Source of the DNA: Arbacia lixula
Taxonomy: Eukaryota > Echinodermata > Echinoidea > Arbacioida > Arbaciidae
Assembly: GCA_963669155.1 (NCBI GenBank)
Contig: OZ022576.1
Span: forward strand, 29,479,938 to 29,543,937
Direction of reading: 5' to 3'
Length of the DNA: 64,000 bases
Shown here: one piece after another, positions 36,042-48,802 of the stretch
Position numbering within the stretch: position 1 is the first letter of the stretch
Layout: each line of letters starts with the position of its first letter
Position numbers and translations under genes: made by a program
The notes under the pieces: model-generated
What the model was told of the DNA's origin: nothing
Database searches by the model: none
Seen by the model: the letters and a program-made list of their open reading frames with translations, nothing else

Positions 36042-36428
36042 ATACACAAACAAATGATAAAGCGCAGTGGCATTGCCATTGCAAGAATAAAATCAGTCTA
36101 GCAGCATGCCAAACTTACCGAATTTGGGTACACCGGATTGCATGTAGTCTGCATTATCTCCCTGTTCCCCATCATTCGGCTCCAGTCCCTTCAGGAGGCC
36201 GAGCAGAGCCTCCCGAGGGACCTTGCACCCTCATCCCTTCAGTTCGGTGTAACGTGTGAGACGGAAATCTTTGTGCAGTTCGTGCGCTTCTGGGTCGAAA
36301 CGGCGAACAACCTGCTGTTGCTGCTGTACAACGACTGGTTCTGTGACCTCATATTGTGGCTGTTGCTGTACAATAATCTGCTGATGTTGCTGCTGTTGCT
36401 GCCCGACATCTGGGGGCAACCCTGCCAT
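19896..36428 (-). CDS. SEPHS2: Selenophosphate synthetase 2, selenoprotein, seven coding exons
   Basis: The exons are 36428-36119, 34570-34470, 23865-23716, 23251-23139, 22125-21935, 21544-21332 and 20065-19896. All have GT/AG borders and matching phases (1, 0, 0, 2, 1, 1). They total 415 residues, with an in-frame TGA at 36233-36231 (codon 66). It reads TELKG-UGA-GCKVP, the exact position of selenocysteine in vertebrate SEPHS2 and of Cys/Thr in homologues. The enzyme makes selenophosphate, the selenium donor for Sec-tRNA, from selenide and ATP. Conserved blocks are [90 protein letters not shown] and AAWIIGIV. The lysine after the Sec (GCK) is present. The N-terminus is glutamine-rich. A stop codon upstream in frame fixes the start at 36428. 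Intron 2 (10.6 kb) carries a BEL element, and intron 6 carries two MITEs. A SECIS was not identified. Confidence 0.95.
20203..20773. mobile_element. pogo/Tigger-like MITE in SEPHS2 intron 6
   Basis: The terminal inverted repeat CAGGCAAACCCTGTT begins at 20203 and is repeated inverted to end at 20773. It is flanked by TA dinucleotides (20201-20202 and 20774-20775), the target duplication of the Tc1/mariner/pogo superfamily. TIRs starting CAGGC or CAGT with TATAACGA-like subterminal sequence are typical of pogo/Tigger elements. The interior has no transposase. Confidence 0.7.
20974..21288. mobile_element. MITE with GGGGGGTGTTTCACCAAGC ends
   Basis: The left end GGGGGGTGTTTCACCAAGC and the right end GCTTGGTGAAACACCACAC are inverted, and CTTAAGCTTAGAACGACTTA has a partial inverted partner near 21250-21270. 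It lies in SEPHS2 intron 6, close to exon 6. The end resembles that of the 47176-47315 element (GGGGGGCATTTCATCAAAG). Confidence 0.65.
22169..22450. repeat. Imperfect tandem duplication in SEPHS2 intron 4
   Basis: Two diverged copies of a block containing TCATGGCAC, a C-run, TTCATG, GTTAGAAAACA and CCAATTATG(A/C)CA start near 22176 and 22352 (period about 176 bp). No gene or terminal repeats were seen. Confidence 0.55.
23996..24300 (+). repeat. Two-copy tandem repeat, period about 175 bp
   Basis: Two copies of a unit starting GACCCCTAGATGAC and including TTTGACCCCATCA, CAAGGATCATTT, GTGTGATCACAA and GAAATAAAGAAATGAG begin at 23996 and 24172. It ends about 360 bp before the BEL insertion point, in SEPHS2 intron 2. 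Confidence 0.75.
24301..24664. other. SEPHS2 intron 2 sequence flanking the BEL element
   Basis: A 113-codon minus-strand frame (24656-24315) is open here, but it has no recognised domain and no splice context, so I treat it as chance. The last five bases, TTGGT (24660-24664), are the left target-site duplication of the BEL insertion. Confidence 0.5.
24665..26337 (-). repeat. 3' LTR of BEL/Pao element
   Basis: A 1,673-bp direct repeat of 32247-33919, bounded by TGTAGCG...CGCTACA inverted ends. On the element's sense strand it starts TGTAGCGGCAAG. The flanking sequence just outside (TTTGGGGCCGGGTA on the minus strand) is a plausible polypurine tract for plus-strand priming. Confidence 0.95.
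26582..32221 (-). CDS. BEL/Pao Gag-Pol polyprotein
   Basis: One 1,879-codon frame without stops. In order: an Ala/Gly/Pro-rich N-terminus, a Lys/Glu-rich coiled-coil (about 77-140), and a gag-like domain of the DUF1759 type ([16 protein letters not shown], 255-440). Two zinc knuckles follow ([13 protein letters not shown] at 470-482; [14 protein letters not shown] at 503-516). The aspartic protease has LLDEGSD (600-606) where many relatives have D-[ST]-G. The reverse transcriptase has GDVEAMF (945-951) and YVDD (1025-1028). The A17/RNase H region has SDAS (1204-1207), RLEL (1247-1250) and TDS (1278-1280). The integrase has an H-H-C-C finger (H1518, H1523, C1553, C1556) and D1589, D1651 and E1701 of the DDE triad. 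A DUF5641-type C-terminal domain ends the protein. All catalytic residues I checked are present, so the element may be competent. It replicates through an RNA intermediate. Confidence 0.95.
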   Translation of the reverse strand: MADAEIGVTHEAAGASPGAGPGDGSGARAEPRAGLGPGAGGELRAGLGRGVEAAASADLEVRSTTTKNSKASRSSSVKLQEARIKQELAKRKREQLLAEQKLKKSQFELSERLELLKVENELENAEIEASLWQEHIELELSDDHAQKPADNLPTDKVDSAHRTEQWCADQVTVQRQGNGNRPPNEARSVDMHVIDHNHSSNVRHTVRGVDVDRDGINNQGAGQISRGQDMNVTSRQVPVDVPMSSMMAMAMSLPKPDMPTFSGNPIDYWSFVNSFEVNIAQRVQDDRLRLSYLIQFCSGKAREAIENCILLDPAIGYSRARVLLQDQFGRNYIVARAHVERVIQRESLRPSDSEALWDLARDMRRCQMTTAQMGYSADMSTTETLLKIQQLLPVHLQSQWAGRAHNLMEQAVIPNFAHMTDFIEDSAKVASNVFGKNVGRQGKIEKRPPSTKPKGNKGSIFHASADKKTCPCCGRAHHLDTCTTFKEKVIKDRFTFLKEKRLCFNCLLPSHTARGCTAKPMCGKDGCVRKHHVLIHTQPRKQEPRSSTGAGQPHSEPREGTAGPADGGSFHSQASRQKVCLRVVPVKISGRYGDVETWALLDEGSDVTLCDERLVEELGILGRKRKLNLTTVTGRCEGRDSLEVALKVKGLTGDEEIDLPQVWSVKSLPISEASIPEEVDLRRWKHLQDIDLQSIDGTDVKLLIGGDSPEAFWVIDERRGNRKEPYAIKSPLGWTVMGPVRQLKSKEASDYHSNFARLDKVDLHEQLDRFWQLDHQVGKGEEEKLAESIEDKRARSTMEESVKLVDGHYQVGLPWRHYPPYLPNNRRMAEVRLRYLKGRLLKDDGLLQKYTATMADYIEKGYAEEVAQDQEQSAETTGAVNQEWYLPHHPVFHPHKPDKVRVVFDCAARYRTTSLNDQLLQGPDYTNSIVGVLTRFREEQVAVVGDVEAMFHQVKVPEKDRQALRFLWWKDGDLSTEPTEYRMTVHLFGATSSPSCAAFALRKTAEQNKDDFDEAAISTVYDNFYVDDCLKSVPTKDDATRLVEQLCSLLKKGGFRLTKWISNNSEVLHSIPQAERAPSVVDLDLDGLPIERTLGVLWDVSTDNFGFKVCIKEKPPTRRGILSMVSSLYDPLGFVAPFVLPAKMLLQSICRRGLDWDERIDDKDLQAWTEWLDDLPGLSHMAIPRCLKPAQFGKVVSRELHHFSDASERGYAAVSYLRLVDEQGKVHCAFIMGKSRLCPLKSTSIPRLELTAAVLAVNMDRMIRDELKMSFTSTTYWTDSTAVLLYISNESRRFHTFVANRVAKIQAASDMSQWRHVDTNSNPADEGSRGVTSDGLSRWIQGPDFLLREEAEWPDTPVGMLRRGDVPERDLERDPEVKKSKVFTTLSADPLTALMTHYSSWKGLTRGVAWLLRYKTYLLSRSRRTFTRDDLTVQEIKEAEREVLKQVQKVSFPSEDSMGAHGQRQRASPLDKLNPIRIDGLWRVGGRLAEAPLSDDTKHPVILPSNHHVTTLLIVDYHQRVGHSGAGMTWTALRERFWIMKGGAAVRRVLGNCFLCKKRNAPRGEQFMADLPAERVTPDKPAFTNTGVDFFGPFMVKRGRAQVKRYGCVFTCLASRAVHLEVAHSLETDSFINALRRFTNRRGNPDKIFSDNGTNFRGGHRELKESLKELNSAKVGRFLAQKEIQWEFNPPGASHMGGVWERIIRSVRKILGGLLTQQVLTDEALTTLLTEVEAILNARPLTHLSLDPRDEEPLTPNHLLLMRGSPALPPGLFQPNDSYSRRKWRQVQYLADQFWKRWTKEYLPILQQRQRWTKPRRNFDVDDLVLVADDSAPRGQWPLGRITTTYPDKHGWVRQVEVRIGPKYFRRPISKLCFLEAAK
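32247..33919 (-). repeat. 5' LTR of BEL/Pao element, with upstream ORF and splice donor
   Basis: This copy supplies the promoter for the element, since it is upstream of gag on the minus strand. It contains a 75-codon frame (33889-33662; [11 protein letters not shown] start) present identically in the other LTR. About 80 bp after its stop is a strong splice donor, TTG|GTGAGTAAG (junction at 33582/33581). An excised leader intron could bring gag nearer to the cap, but no acceptor was pinned down. Confidence 0.9.
33925..34469. other. SEPHS2 intron 2, remainder
   Basis: AT-rich intron between the BEL element and exon 2. The 63-codon minus-strand frame at 34235-34426 shows no family features. 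Confidence 0.6.
34571..36118. other. SEPHS2 intron 1
   Basis: AT-rich intron with long C-runs at 35453-35485, 35930-35955 and 36007-36027. The last is followed by a short (CA)n. The proline-rich or glycine-rich frames read through these tracts are artefacts. Confidence 0.7.
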
Positions 36429-36833
36429 GCTAGAATATGGTTCTTTGCTGCCTTATTCTGCTCAAATAGCTAAATATTATGAGACTTCCCAATTTCCAAG
36501 TCCCTGGCAATGGAGAACGTACCACAAGATAACCGCGTGGTAATCTATTACCCACAATGCACGAGATATTCTGGCTCTTTCAGAAATATGTTTCGATCAT
36601 TTTGTAGGTTGGGAGTTAATCCATAATTTAAATGATGACCAACATTTTGGGAAGGAAATTACAAGAAAATATGCAGAGAATTATATTATTCAGGGTAAAA
36701 ATTTGCCTTAAGAATATAATATTGGCTTATATTGCCTTTATTTGTGCACAAAATCATCAATAATTCCTGACAAGTTAGGCGGTCGTTTCACGGAATCGAC
36801 TAGTCTAAGCGGTACTAGAAATTTCCGACGGGG

Positions 36834-36838
36834 ATTGG
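36834..36838 (-). promoter_or_regulatory. CCAAT box upstream of SEPHS2
   Basis: ATTGG on the plus strand (CCAAT on the gene strand) lies about 400 bp upstream of the SEPHS2 start codon, next to CpG-containing sequence (GACGGGGATTGGTTGATTG). Functional use is inferred. Confidence 0.3.
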
Positions 36839-36932
36839 TTGATTGTGCTATATTGCGTCACATGGCGCGAAAGCGTGGGGCCCTGGTAGAAAAATGATGC
36901 ATCGCACCATGGACCCTAATATTAGGGTGATT

Positions 36933-37071
36933 GCTTTGTAAAATGACGATTAAATCGTGTTTTAGTTTCTTGTTTACATACGGGCGGTATCGAATTCTCT
37001 TTTGCTTTTGCTTTGTAAAATGCTGATTAAATTGGGTTTTAGTTTTTTGTTAACATACGAAAACTCTTTTG
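36933..37071 (+). repeat. Short tandem duplication upstream of SEPHS2
   Basis: Two copies of GCTTTGTAAAATG(A/C)(C/T)GATTAA followed by GTTTTAGTTT and ACATACG begin at 36933 and 37010 (period about 77 bp). Confidence 0.6.
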
Positions 37072-38593
37072 TTGTACATTAAACGGTCCAGCCTCTTGTA
37101 GGCCATTCGGTCAATGCTCGTATGGGGCTCCATGGCTATAGCTGGGTCATTGTGGGTCCTGATGACCGACCCGAAAAAGGAGATCGCCACTATCACCTGA
37201 TATGTTCTTTAATCTAACTCCTATCGGTCCTATGCTGCACCCATAGGCCCTATATTTTTCCCCAAATAAGTCACTTACATTAGGACTATGTACACCTATA
37301 CTGGCTTTGAGCAGTACCCTTTAATATAGGTTACGTTTCATAAAAGTAGAAACAGAATACATGTATATCTACCAATCATTCTAAAGCAGTAACATGTCTC
37401 ATGTGCAAACAAAGGAAATACATAATCCAAAATTCAAATTGACATAAATAAAATCAGAACATATACGCGGCTAATTGCCCGTCAACTGCGGGGTAAAATT
37501 GGTAATCAAAGATGGGTGAATCATAGATTAATATTATTCAGTTGAATCGAATTTAACAATTCAATTTATCAACACCATTTTTTTCAGCTCCCCGACAACA
37601 TTTCTACACCAAAAAAACAATCATAGCCACCTAAAGTTGAGTTTAAAATACGATGTATGCGGAATTAAATATAATGACAGGATTTTCACATACTCATAAT
37701 TTGTTTTGAATCCTGCAAAGAGGTTAAAAGCCGGAATGTTGTCATCAGCCTACTATTAAGTTAACAAAAAAACAAACACCAAAAACACGTTTTGCTCACA
37801 AAATATCGCACGACTTAGGGAGAAAGGTCTAATTTACACATTCAAAAAGATAAACGCAGGTTCACCTATATAATCATAATCTTAATTTGTTGGCCTGTAT
37901 AGGAATACCGATATAGGCTCCATACTGAGATGCACATTTCTGAGTGAGTGCGTATAAGTAGCGCGCGGTATTCTAGGCCTACCCTTTTTCATCAAGGCAT
38001 CATTTCAAGGTCCATCGACAACCCCAGCGACCCCACCTCAATTAGAAATAAAAGTATAGTACTAATATTGCATAATGCATGGGCCTAATTATACTCAGCC
38101 GTCTTTATTTCATTCGACTTAGAAAGCACCAGGGGATAACACTCGATGGGTGTCCGTGCGCTTGATAAGGAAACTCTTATTGCGTTCTCATCTAAATAAA
38201 CATAGGCATACGCAACTCACTGAAAAGTGAGTGATGGTTTAACTTCTAGCGTTGCGATATTTGTTTACACGCAGCATGATGCCTTTCAATGGCAACCCAG
38301 AAACGATACTGTACCACACTATACGTATAACCAATGTCACGATATCAGGCGCAGAGCTATCATTGCCAATTTCCATTTCGAAGGATGACCACAACCTTTC
38401 ATTGGTCAGCCATTTAATGACAGGCTTGAACTTCTCAGAAGATAATGATGTCTTCATTATTCGCTGTATTTTGCTCTATTTTCAATAGAAATGGGTGCAC
38501 CAACTTTCCACTCCACATAACCTTCGTGACAACGCTGTAACGAACATTTTGCACATTATAATGTTCCCGGATGAACACAAAAACCACACCCCG
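37072..38593. other. Intergenic between SEPHS2 and PSMA5 (divergent genes)
   Basis: No gene recognised. The overlapping frames at 38239-38488 on both strands have no family motif. This roughly 2 kb separates the starts of two divergently transcribed genes and should hold both promoters. Confidence 0.5.
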
Positions 38594-38601
38594 TGACGTC
38601 A
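38594..38601 (+). promoter_or_regulatory. CRE palindrome in the PSMA5 promoter
   Basis: A perfect TGACGTCA lies about 150 bp upstream of the candidate 5'UTR donor of PSMA5 (junction 38753/38754, TTTTCG|GTAAGAT). Confidence 0.4.
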
Positions 38602-38753
38602 GTGTACCTCAAACACATCATGCATATCCCATCATTCCGTGCACTGAACTAGCTACTTCCGGTTAGCGACTGCTCAGCATTATTGAAAACCAACTCAAAG
38701 AAACAGTCTATTCATTGTAAAGACAAGGCCTGGGGATTGAATTGCTATTTTCG

Positions 38754-40247
38754 GTAAGATTTATGAGCAGTATTTGATTTCACCCGTTGTGTTAGCATGT
38801 CCATCACAATTGTTGTCATTGGTAGATATAAAATCGAATATTTACTGTCAGTTTTCAATCATTGGGATCAAAGCACAGTCCCATTCATTGGACTTCGTGT
38901 TTTAGGTTGTAGCTGAATATATCTGATATAGACCTATTGTCAAAATTAAAAATACTCGTCTCGGTCTAGCATCTAGGCGCAGCTCCAGCCATTGTTCACT
39001 CATCGTGTGTTCGTGACCAAGGCATGCATGATTGATTCATGAAGCCTTTTATAATGACTGAGATTTTGACTTGATGTCCAAGGCAAAGCTGGCTAACGTC
39101 ATATGAACGTCACTGAGTATTGCATTGTTGAGTGAGCTTGTTCAAGTTGTTGTTGAGGCATTTGAGGCTTAAAATTTGAGATAGAGGCTGCATGTCATGG
39201 TCCCATGCCCGGCCCTGGATTGCATGCCCACTCTCAGACAAGTTAACTTGAAGTTAAAGTTAGTTAGACGAACTTACACTTCAGTGACTTTATCTAAGTT
39301 TTGTTAAAGCGTGAACGATGAAGCTGGATCTAGAACAAACTTGAACTTAATTAAATTTCAAATTTAATTTTAAATCACATTCACAGTCACACATTTTTGC
39401 TTTTCCAGGGCCAAGCTGGCCAGGCAGTATGAGTGGCAGTTTTCTGCAATTCTGCTGGGTCACTTTCATTGTATTCCGTAAGGATAACAGTGTGTCACTT
39501 TGCAGTGTCTAGCCTACAGCTATACAGCCAGGTATCCAGCATGCTTACTGCGATCAGCTCGCTCACGCAGTGAGCGGGCTGCGTAGCATCGAGCTTTGGA
39601 GCAAGATGCCAGAAAGTGGAGCTTTGGCGAAGATGCCAGAAATCAAACAAATCAAACAAAAAACACCCCCATTGTTGACATCTGAATGAAATTTGACAAA
39701 TTTAGCAAATTAACTGCCAGATCTAGTAACCACTAAGCAGAAACAAGAAGCATTGTCCTGGCCTGTAGCATAGTTAACAAAGCATAGCCTACTCAACATA
39801 ATGAGCATTGGGCAAGCACAGTACTGGAAAATTATCTACATGATTATCATTTAATTGGTTTGAGTTTGAATGACTTTCCCGTACAGACTATGGATTTGGC
39901 ACTTGTTGACAGTGGACTCCTTATTACTAATCTGATGTTGTAAAAAATACGTAGTGGGTAAAACCTAAAGAAAACAAGTGGGCATTTCGGGAGCTCAACA
40001 CGTTGATAAGCTAGCACAAATTTTGTACTGTGAATTGTACTTGCATGACTTTTCTTAATACCAATTTGGTAGAGAGAAACAAAAGCAGTGCATGGTTTGA
40101 ATGCTGATATCATGGTCTCTTTAACTGAAAAATTCCCCCCCCCACCCCCTTCCCCTGAGCCGTGCTGTGGACTGGCACTGGTCTAACCCCAGAGGATTCA
40201 TGCCTGAATTATGTGATGATGAGTGTCTATTACTTTCTGCACTCCAG
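38754..40247 (+). other. Probable PSMA5 5'UTR intron
   Basis: It is delimited by a GTAAGA donor at 38754 and a TTCTGCACTCCAG acceptor ending at 40247, 29 bp upstream of the start codon. It contains a C-rich run at about 40134-40155. The frames at 39847-40113 carry no recognised domain. Confidence 0.55.
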
Positions 40248-40276
40248 GTTGACTACAGTAGACAAATCTCCACACG

Positions 40277-45890
<5,614 letters not shown>

Positions 45891-48753
45891 CATCTTCATC
45901 TTCTCCATTTTATCTTGTTTCTGTTAGTGTTCGTGTCATGTTCATTACTCCAAAAGAAGCAGTTGTGACATGATGCATGGTGGTGTTGTGCATTCACCTC
46001 TTTGTGCGGAAGGTGATTTCATTGTGCTGACCTTACCATAAAGCTGAGTCAGAACATAAAGGGTATTGAAACAGACTGATATTGAAGGAACTGGTACCTT
46101 TACAATGATTTGTTTCACTTACATACAGCAATGACCTTGTTCAGTTTGAGTATTAAGTGCTAAACGAAAGATAGATGCTCACCATATTTTGTTAATTTTT
46201 ATAAACACATTGTGTAGAAAGTTTCAATTCATCACTAGAGCTGAGCCAAAATGGATATGAGTTTTTAGACAATGGAAGGATACGGGATATTCCAGTATCG
46301 TAACTAGGTTTGGTCCACGGTCATACAGCACTGATTAGGTTCAGTGTGCATATTGAGTGCTGAAAGAGAGATGGATGTTCAATATACCTTGTTCTTTTTT
46401 GGAAAAAAAATTATCAAGGGTATACATTCCTATCTCTACTATCAATGGTAAATTTGCTAATGTACTCTTTTAATTTTAACCAAATATTGCAAGGTCAAGA
46501 TGTAAGTCATTTAAGAAGCATAAACCAGATATCTATATCTGAAATTTCAAAGCAGATTTTGCTCGAGGTAGAATAAGATACGGGGGATATTTTTATCGAC
46601 TCGGCACTTCCTATGAATCCTATGACACAAAGTTACACTATAATGTTCTTAAGAAGTAACCTAACATGATTATCAGGAGCACAACAATTTCATTCAATAT
46701 CAATCTAAGCCTGCTAGATAAAATGGATTACATAACTTCAGTTGCATAAACATATTGGGCCGACCTGTACTTTCAGTAGAGCACCAATGGGCAATGATTT
46801 CATTTTATGTACCAGTTTGTGAAGTATGACATTCCAATATTGAGGTTAGATATAGATCTGAAGTCAGGTTTCACATTGTAAATCTCGGTCAGTGTGATCG
46901 GTGTAGATTCTTGCTTGACATACATGAAAAACTGAAAATTGCTGAAAGTAGGCCTTCAACACTGTAGGGGCAGTATGAAGCATACAATGAGAATTGTGAT
47001 GGCTTTGTTCTGCCAGTAAAGTGCCGAACAGTCATGAAGTGTACTAAATCACAGGTGAGCACCAGCTGCATTATCTATAGCGGTGTTGAGCATTTGTGTT
47101 GAACATTGCTGAGGTATGTCTAGCATATCAGCCATTGTGCCATAGGGTCTTCAATTGAATAGGTGAATTAAACCTGGGGGGCATTTCATCAAAGGACTTG
47201 TCGGACGTTTTATCCGACAAACTGTTATAAGCTACTGAAATGCTTGCATCTTATTGGCTGAGAGCAAACTTGTCGAATAAAATATCCGACAAGTCATTTG
47301 ATGAAATGCCCCCCTGATCTTCTGATATGCTTAGTTACATAAGGTGCCTTCCGTATGTGCAGTGTAAAGAACACTTATTAGTAGGGAAGAAAGTAAATAT
47401 TTGTTGTGCAACTAAAGATTCCTCCAGGGGTTACATTATTTAAAGCACTCGTTCTTAGTAATATTTGTAACAAATGAGTTTGCCCAGATTTGTCCAGAGC
47501 AGAATAAAATGATTTGCAAATACAAATGTAACATGATCTTTATCATTGATGGCAAAGCAGTGTAACTTGTGAGAGTAATATTAATTGAATCTACACAATA
47601 GACTGATACAATTAACTCTGTACTACTGTAAATGATATATTTTGCTCCATCTTGTGAAGCTAGGTGCGTTGTAGGGAAGGGTCACTCAATTTGATAATGG
47701 GAATCAATTTCTGCTGTGATCACTGACACGGGGAGATTGTCAAGTGATAAAGAACTGACCCACTGGTCTTCCCACAGGCTTATCAGTTGTTCACTGGATG
47801 TTATCTGCCATAGCCATCTGACCTCGAACACTCAGCAATCCCCTTTGGTAATACTCCAAATATTAATAATACAAATGCATATGTACAATTCTGTTACACG
47901 TACAGCTTCGGAAAAAAACAACAATCTTGGACCACTTACAGTGGCATGCATATTTCAAGTGATCCTACAAGTATTTCCAAAGCTGTACAGTTCTTCCTTT
48001 TATTTCTACAGAATTGTAATGTCAAGCCTGAGAAAATTGAACCTCAACCAAATTGTTATATGTTTGCACTACTTGAGTCTTGATATGGGGGGAAATGTTT
48101 TACTGGTACTGGTATGCATAATTTCCACGATTACTGGTATGAAACACAGTAAAACATTAAGGATATTGTATTAATGTTATGCACAAAGGAACGATTCAAA
48201 GAGATGTTCTGAACAGACTTTCATGTCGGTAGCATATTCTATTCTGTATGGAGTTGTGTACTGTGTAGGTTCTCCCTTGTAAATATCGTTTTCATGCAAC
48301 TAGTTCATAATTTCTGTAGTATCATTTGGATATGTCAAATGTAGACTACATCATGTAAATGAATAACAACCCATGAAATGGTCAAGGTAGATATTACTGT
48401 CTAATGTTTTTATTGTAATGCAGTATGTAGTAGTGTCTTATGTATGTACTGTTGTGTGTATGTATGTGTGAGAGAGAGATGGAGGCAGCACCGGGAGTAT
48501 ACAATGCATGACACATGGTTTTTATGTCTATGGATGGAGAAAGAGAGAGAGAGAGAGAGAGAGGGAGGGGGGGAGAAGGGAGAGAGAGAGAGAAGGGGAG
48601 GGTTGAAAGGACAAAGAAGTGTGAAAAGGGGAGTACAAAACAAGTATTATTGTGTAATGTAAGAAATGGCAAGACAGAGTGAGAGAGAGATGTGACCTTA
48701 TGTGAGAGTAGGTGGGGGTTTGAAAGAGTTGAAGTGTATACATCCAGACACAC
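45891..48753 (+). other. Probable PSMA5 3'UTR and downstream sequence
   Basis: No coding exon recognised. It contains a duplicated block (near 46135 and 46330: TTCAGT, TATTRAGTGCT, AGATRGATG), a small MITE (47176-47315), an AATAAA near 47504 and a GA-rich tract (48538-48716). The distal AATAAA at 48754 would give a 2.9-kb 3'UTR. Confidence 0.45.
47176..47315. mobile_element. Short MITE/hairpin element, about 140 bp
   Basis: The ends GGGGGGCATTTCATCAAA and TTTGATGAAATGCCCCCC are perfect inverted repeats, and ACTTGTCGGA...TTTATCCGACAA recurs inverted as TTGTCGAATAAAATATCCGACAAGT. Nearly the whole element folds into one hairpin. No coding capacity. Confidence 0.8.
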
Positions 48754-48759
48754 AATAAA
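48754..48759 (+). terminator. Candidate distal poly(A) signal of PSMA5
   Basis: AATAAA on the plus strand, 37 bp before a TTTATT (48797-48802) that would serve the convergent NAMPT gene. Confidence 0.4.
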
Positions 48760-48796
48760 GAAAATCACTTCATACATGCCATTGTCTTAAAATGAG

Positions 48797-48802
48797 TTTA
48801 TT
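48797..48802 (-). terminator. Candidate distal poly(A) signal of NAMPT
   Basis: TTTATT on the plus strand (AATAAA on the gene strand). If used, it gives NAMPT a 4.2-kb 3'UTR. A nearer TTTATT lies at about 52419. Confidence 0.3.

Noticed and set aside
35821-36084. Proline-rich and glycine-rich frames in SEPHS2 intron 1
   Set aside because: Created by poly(C) and (CA)n tracts; no splice signals.
36231-36233. Premature stop making SEPHS2 a pseudogene
   Set aside because: The codon is at the family's selenocysteine site and all seven exons are otherwise intact and in phase, so recoding is the better explanation.
48394-48777. Serine/leucine-rich minus-strand frames
   Set aside because: They are read through (GA)n microsatellite sequence and are low-complexity artefacts. 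The same holds for frames at 15204-15581, 43493-43723 and 53866-54126.
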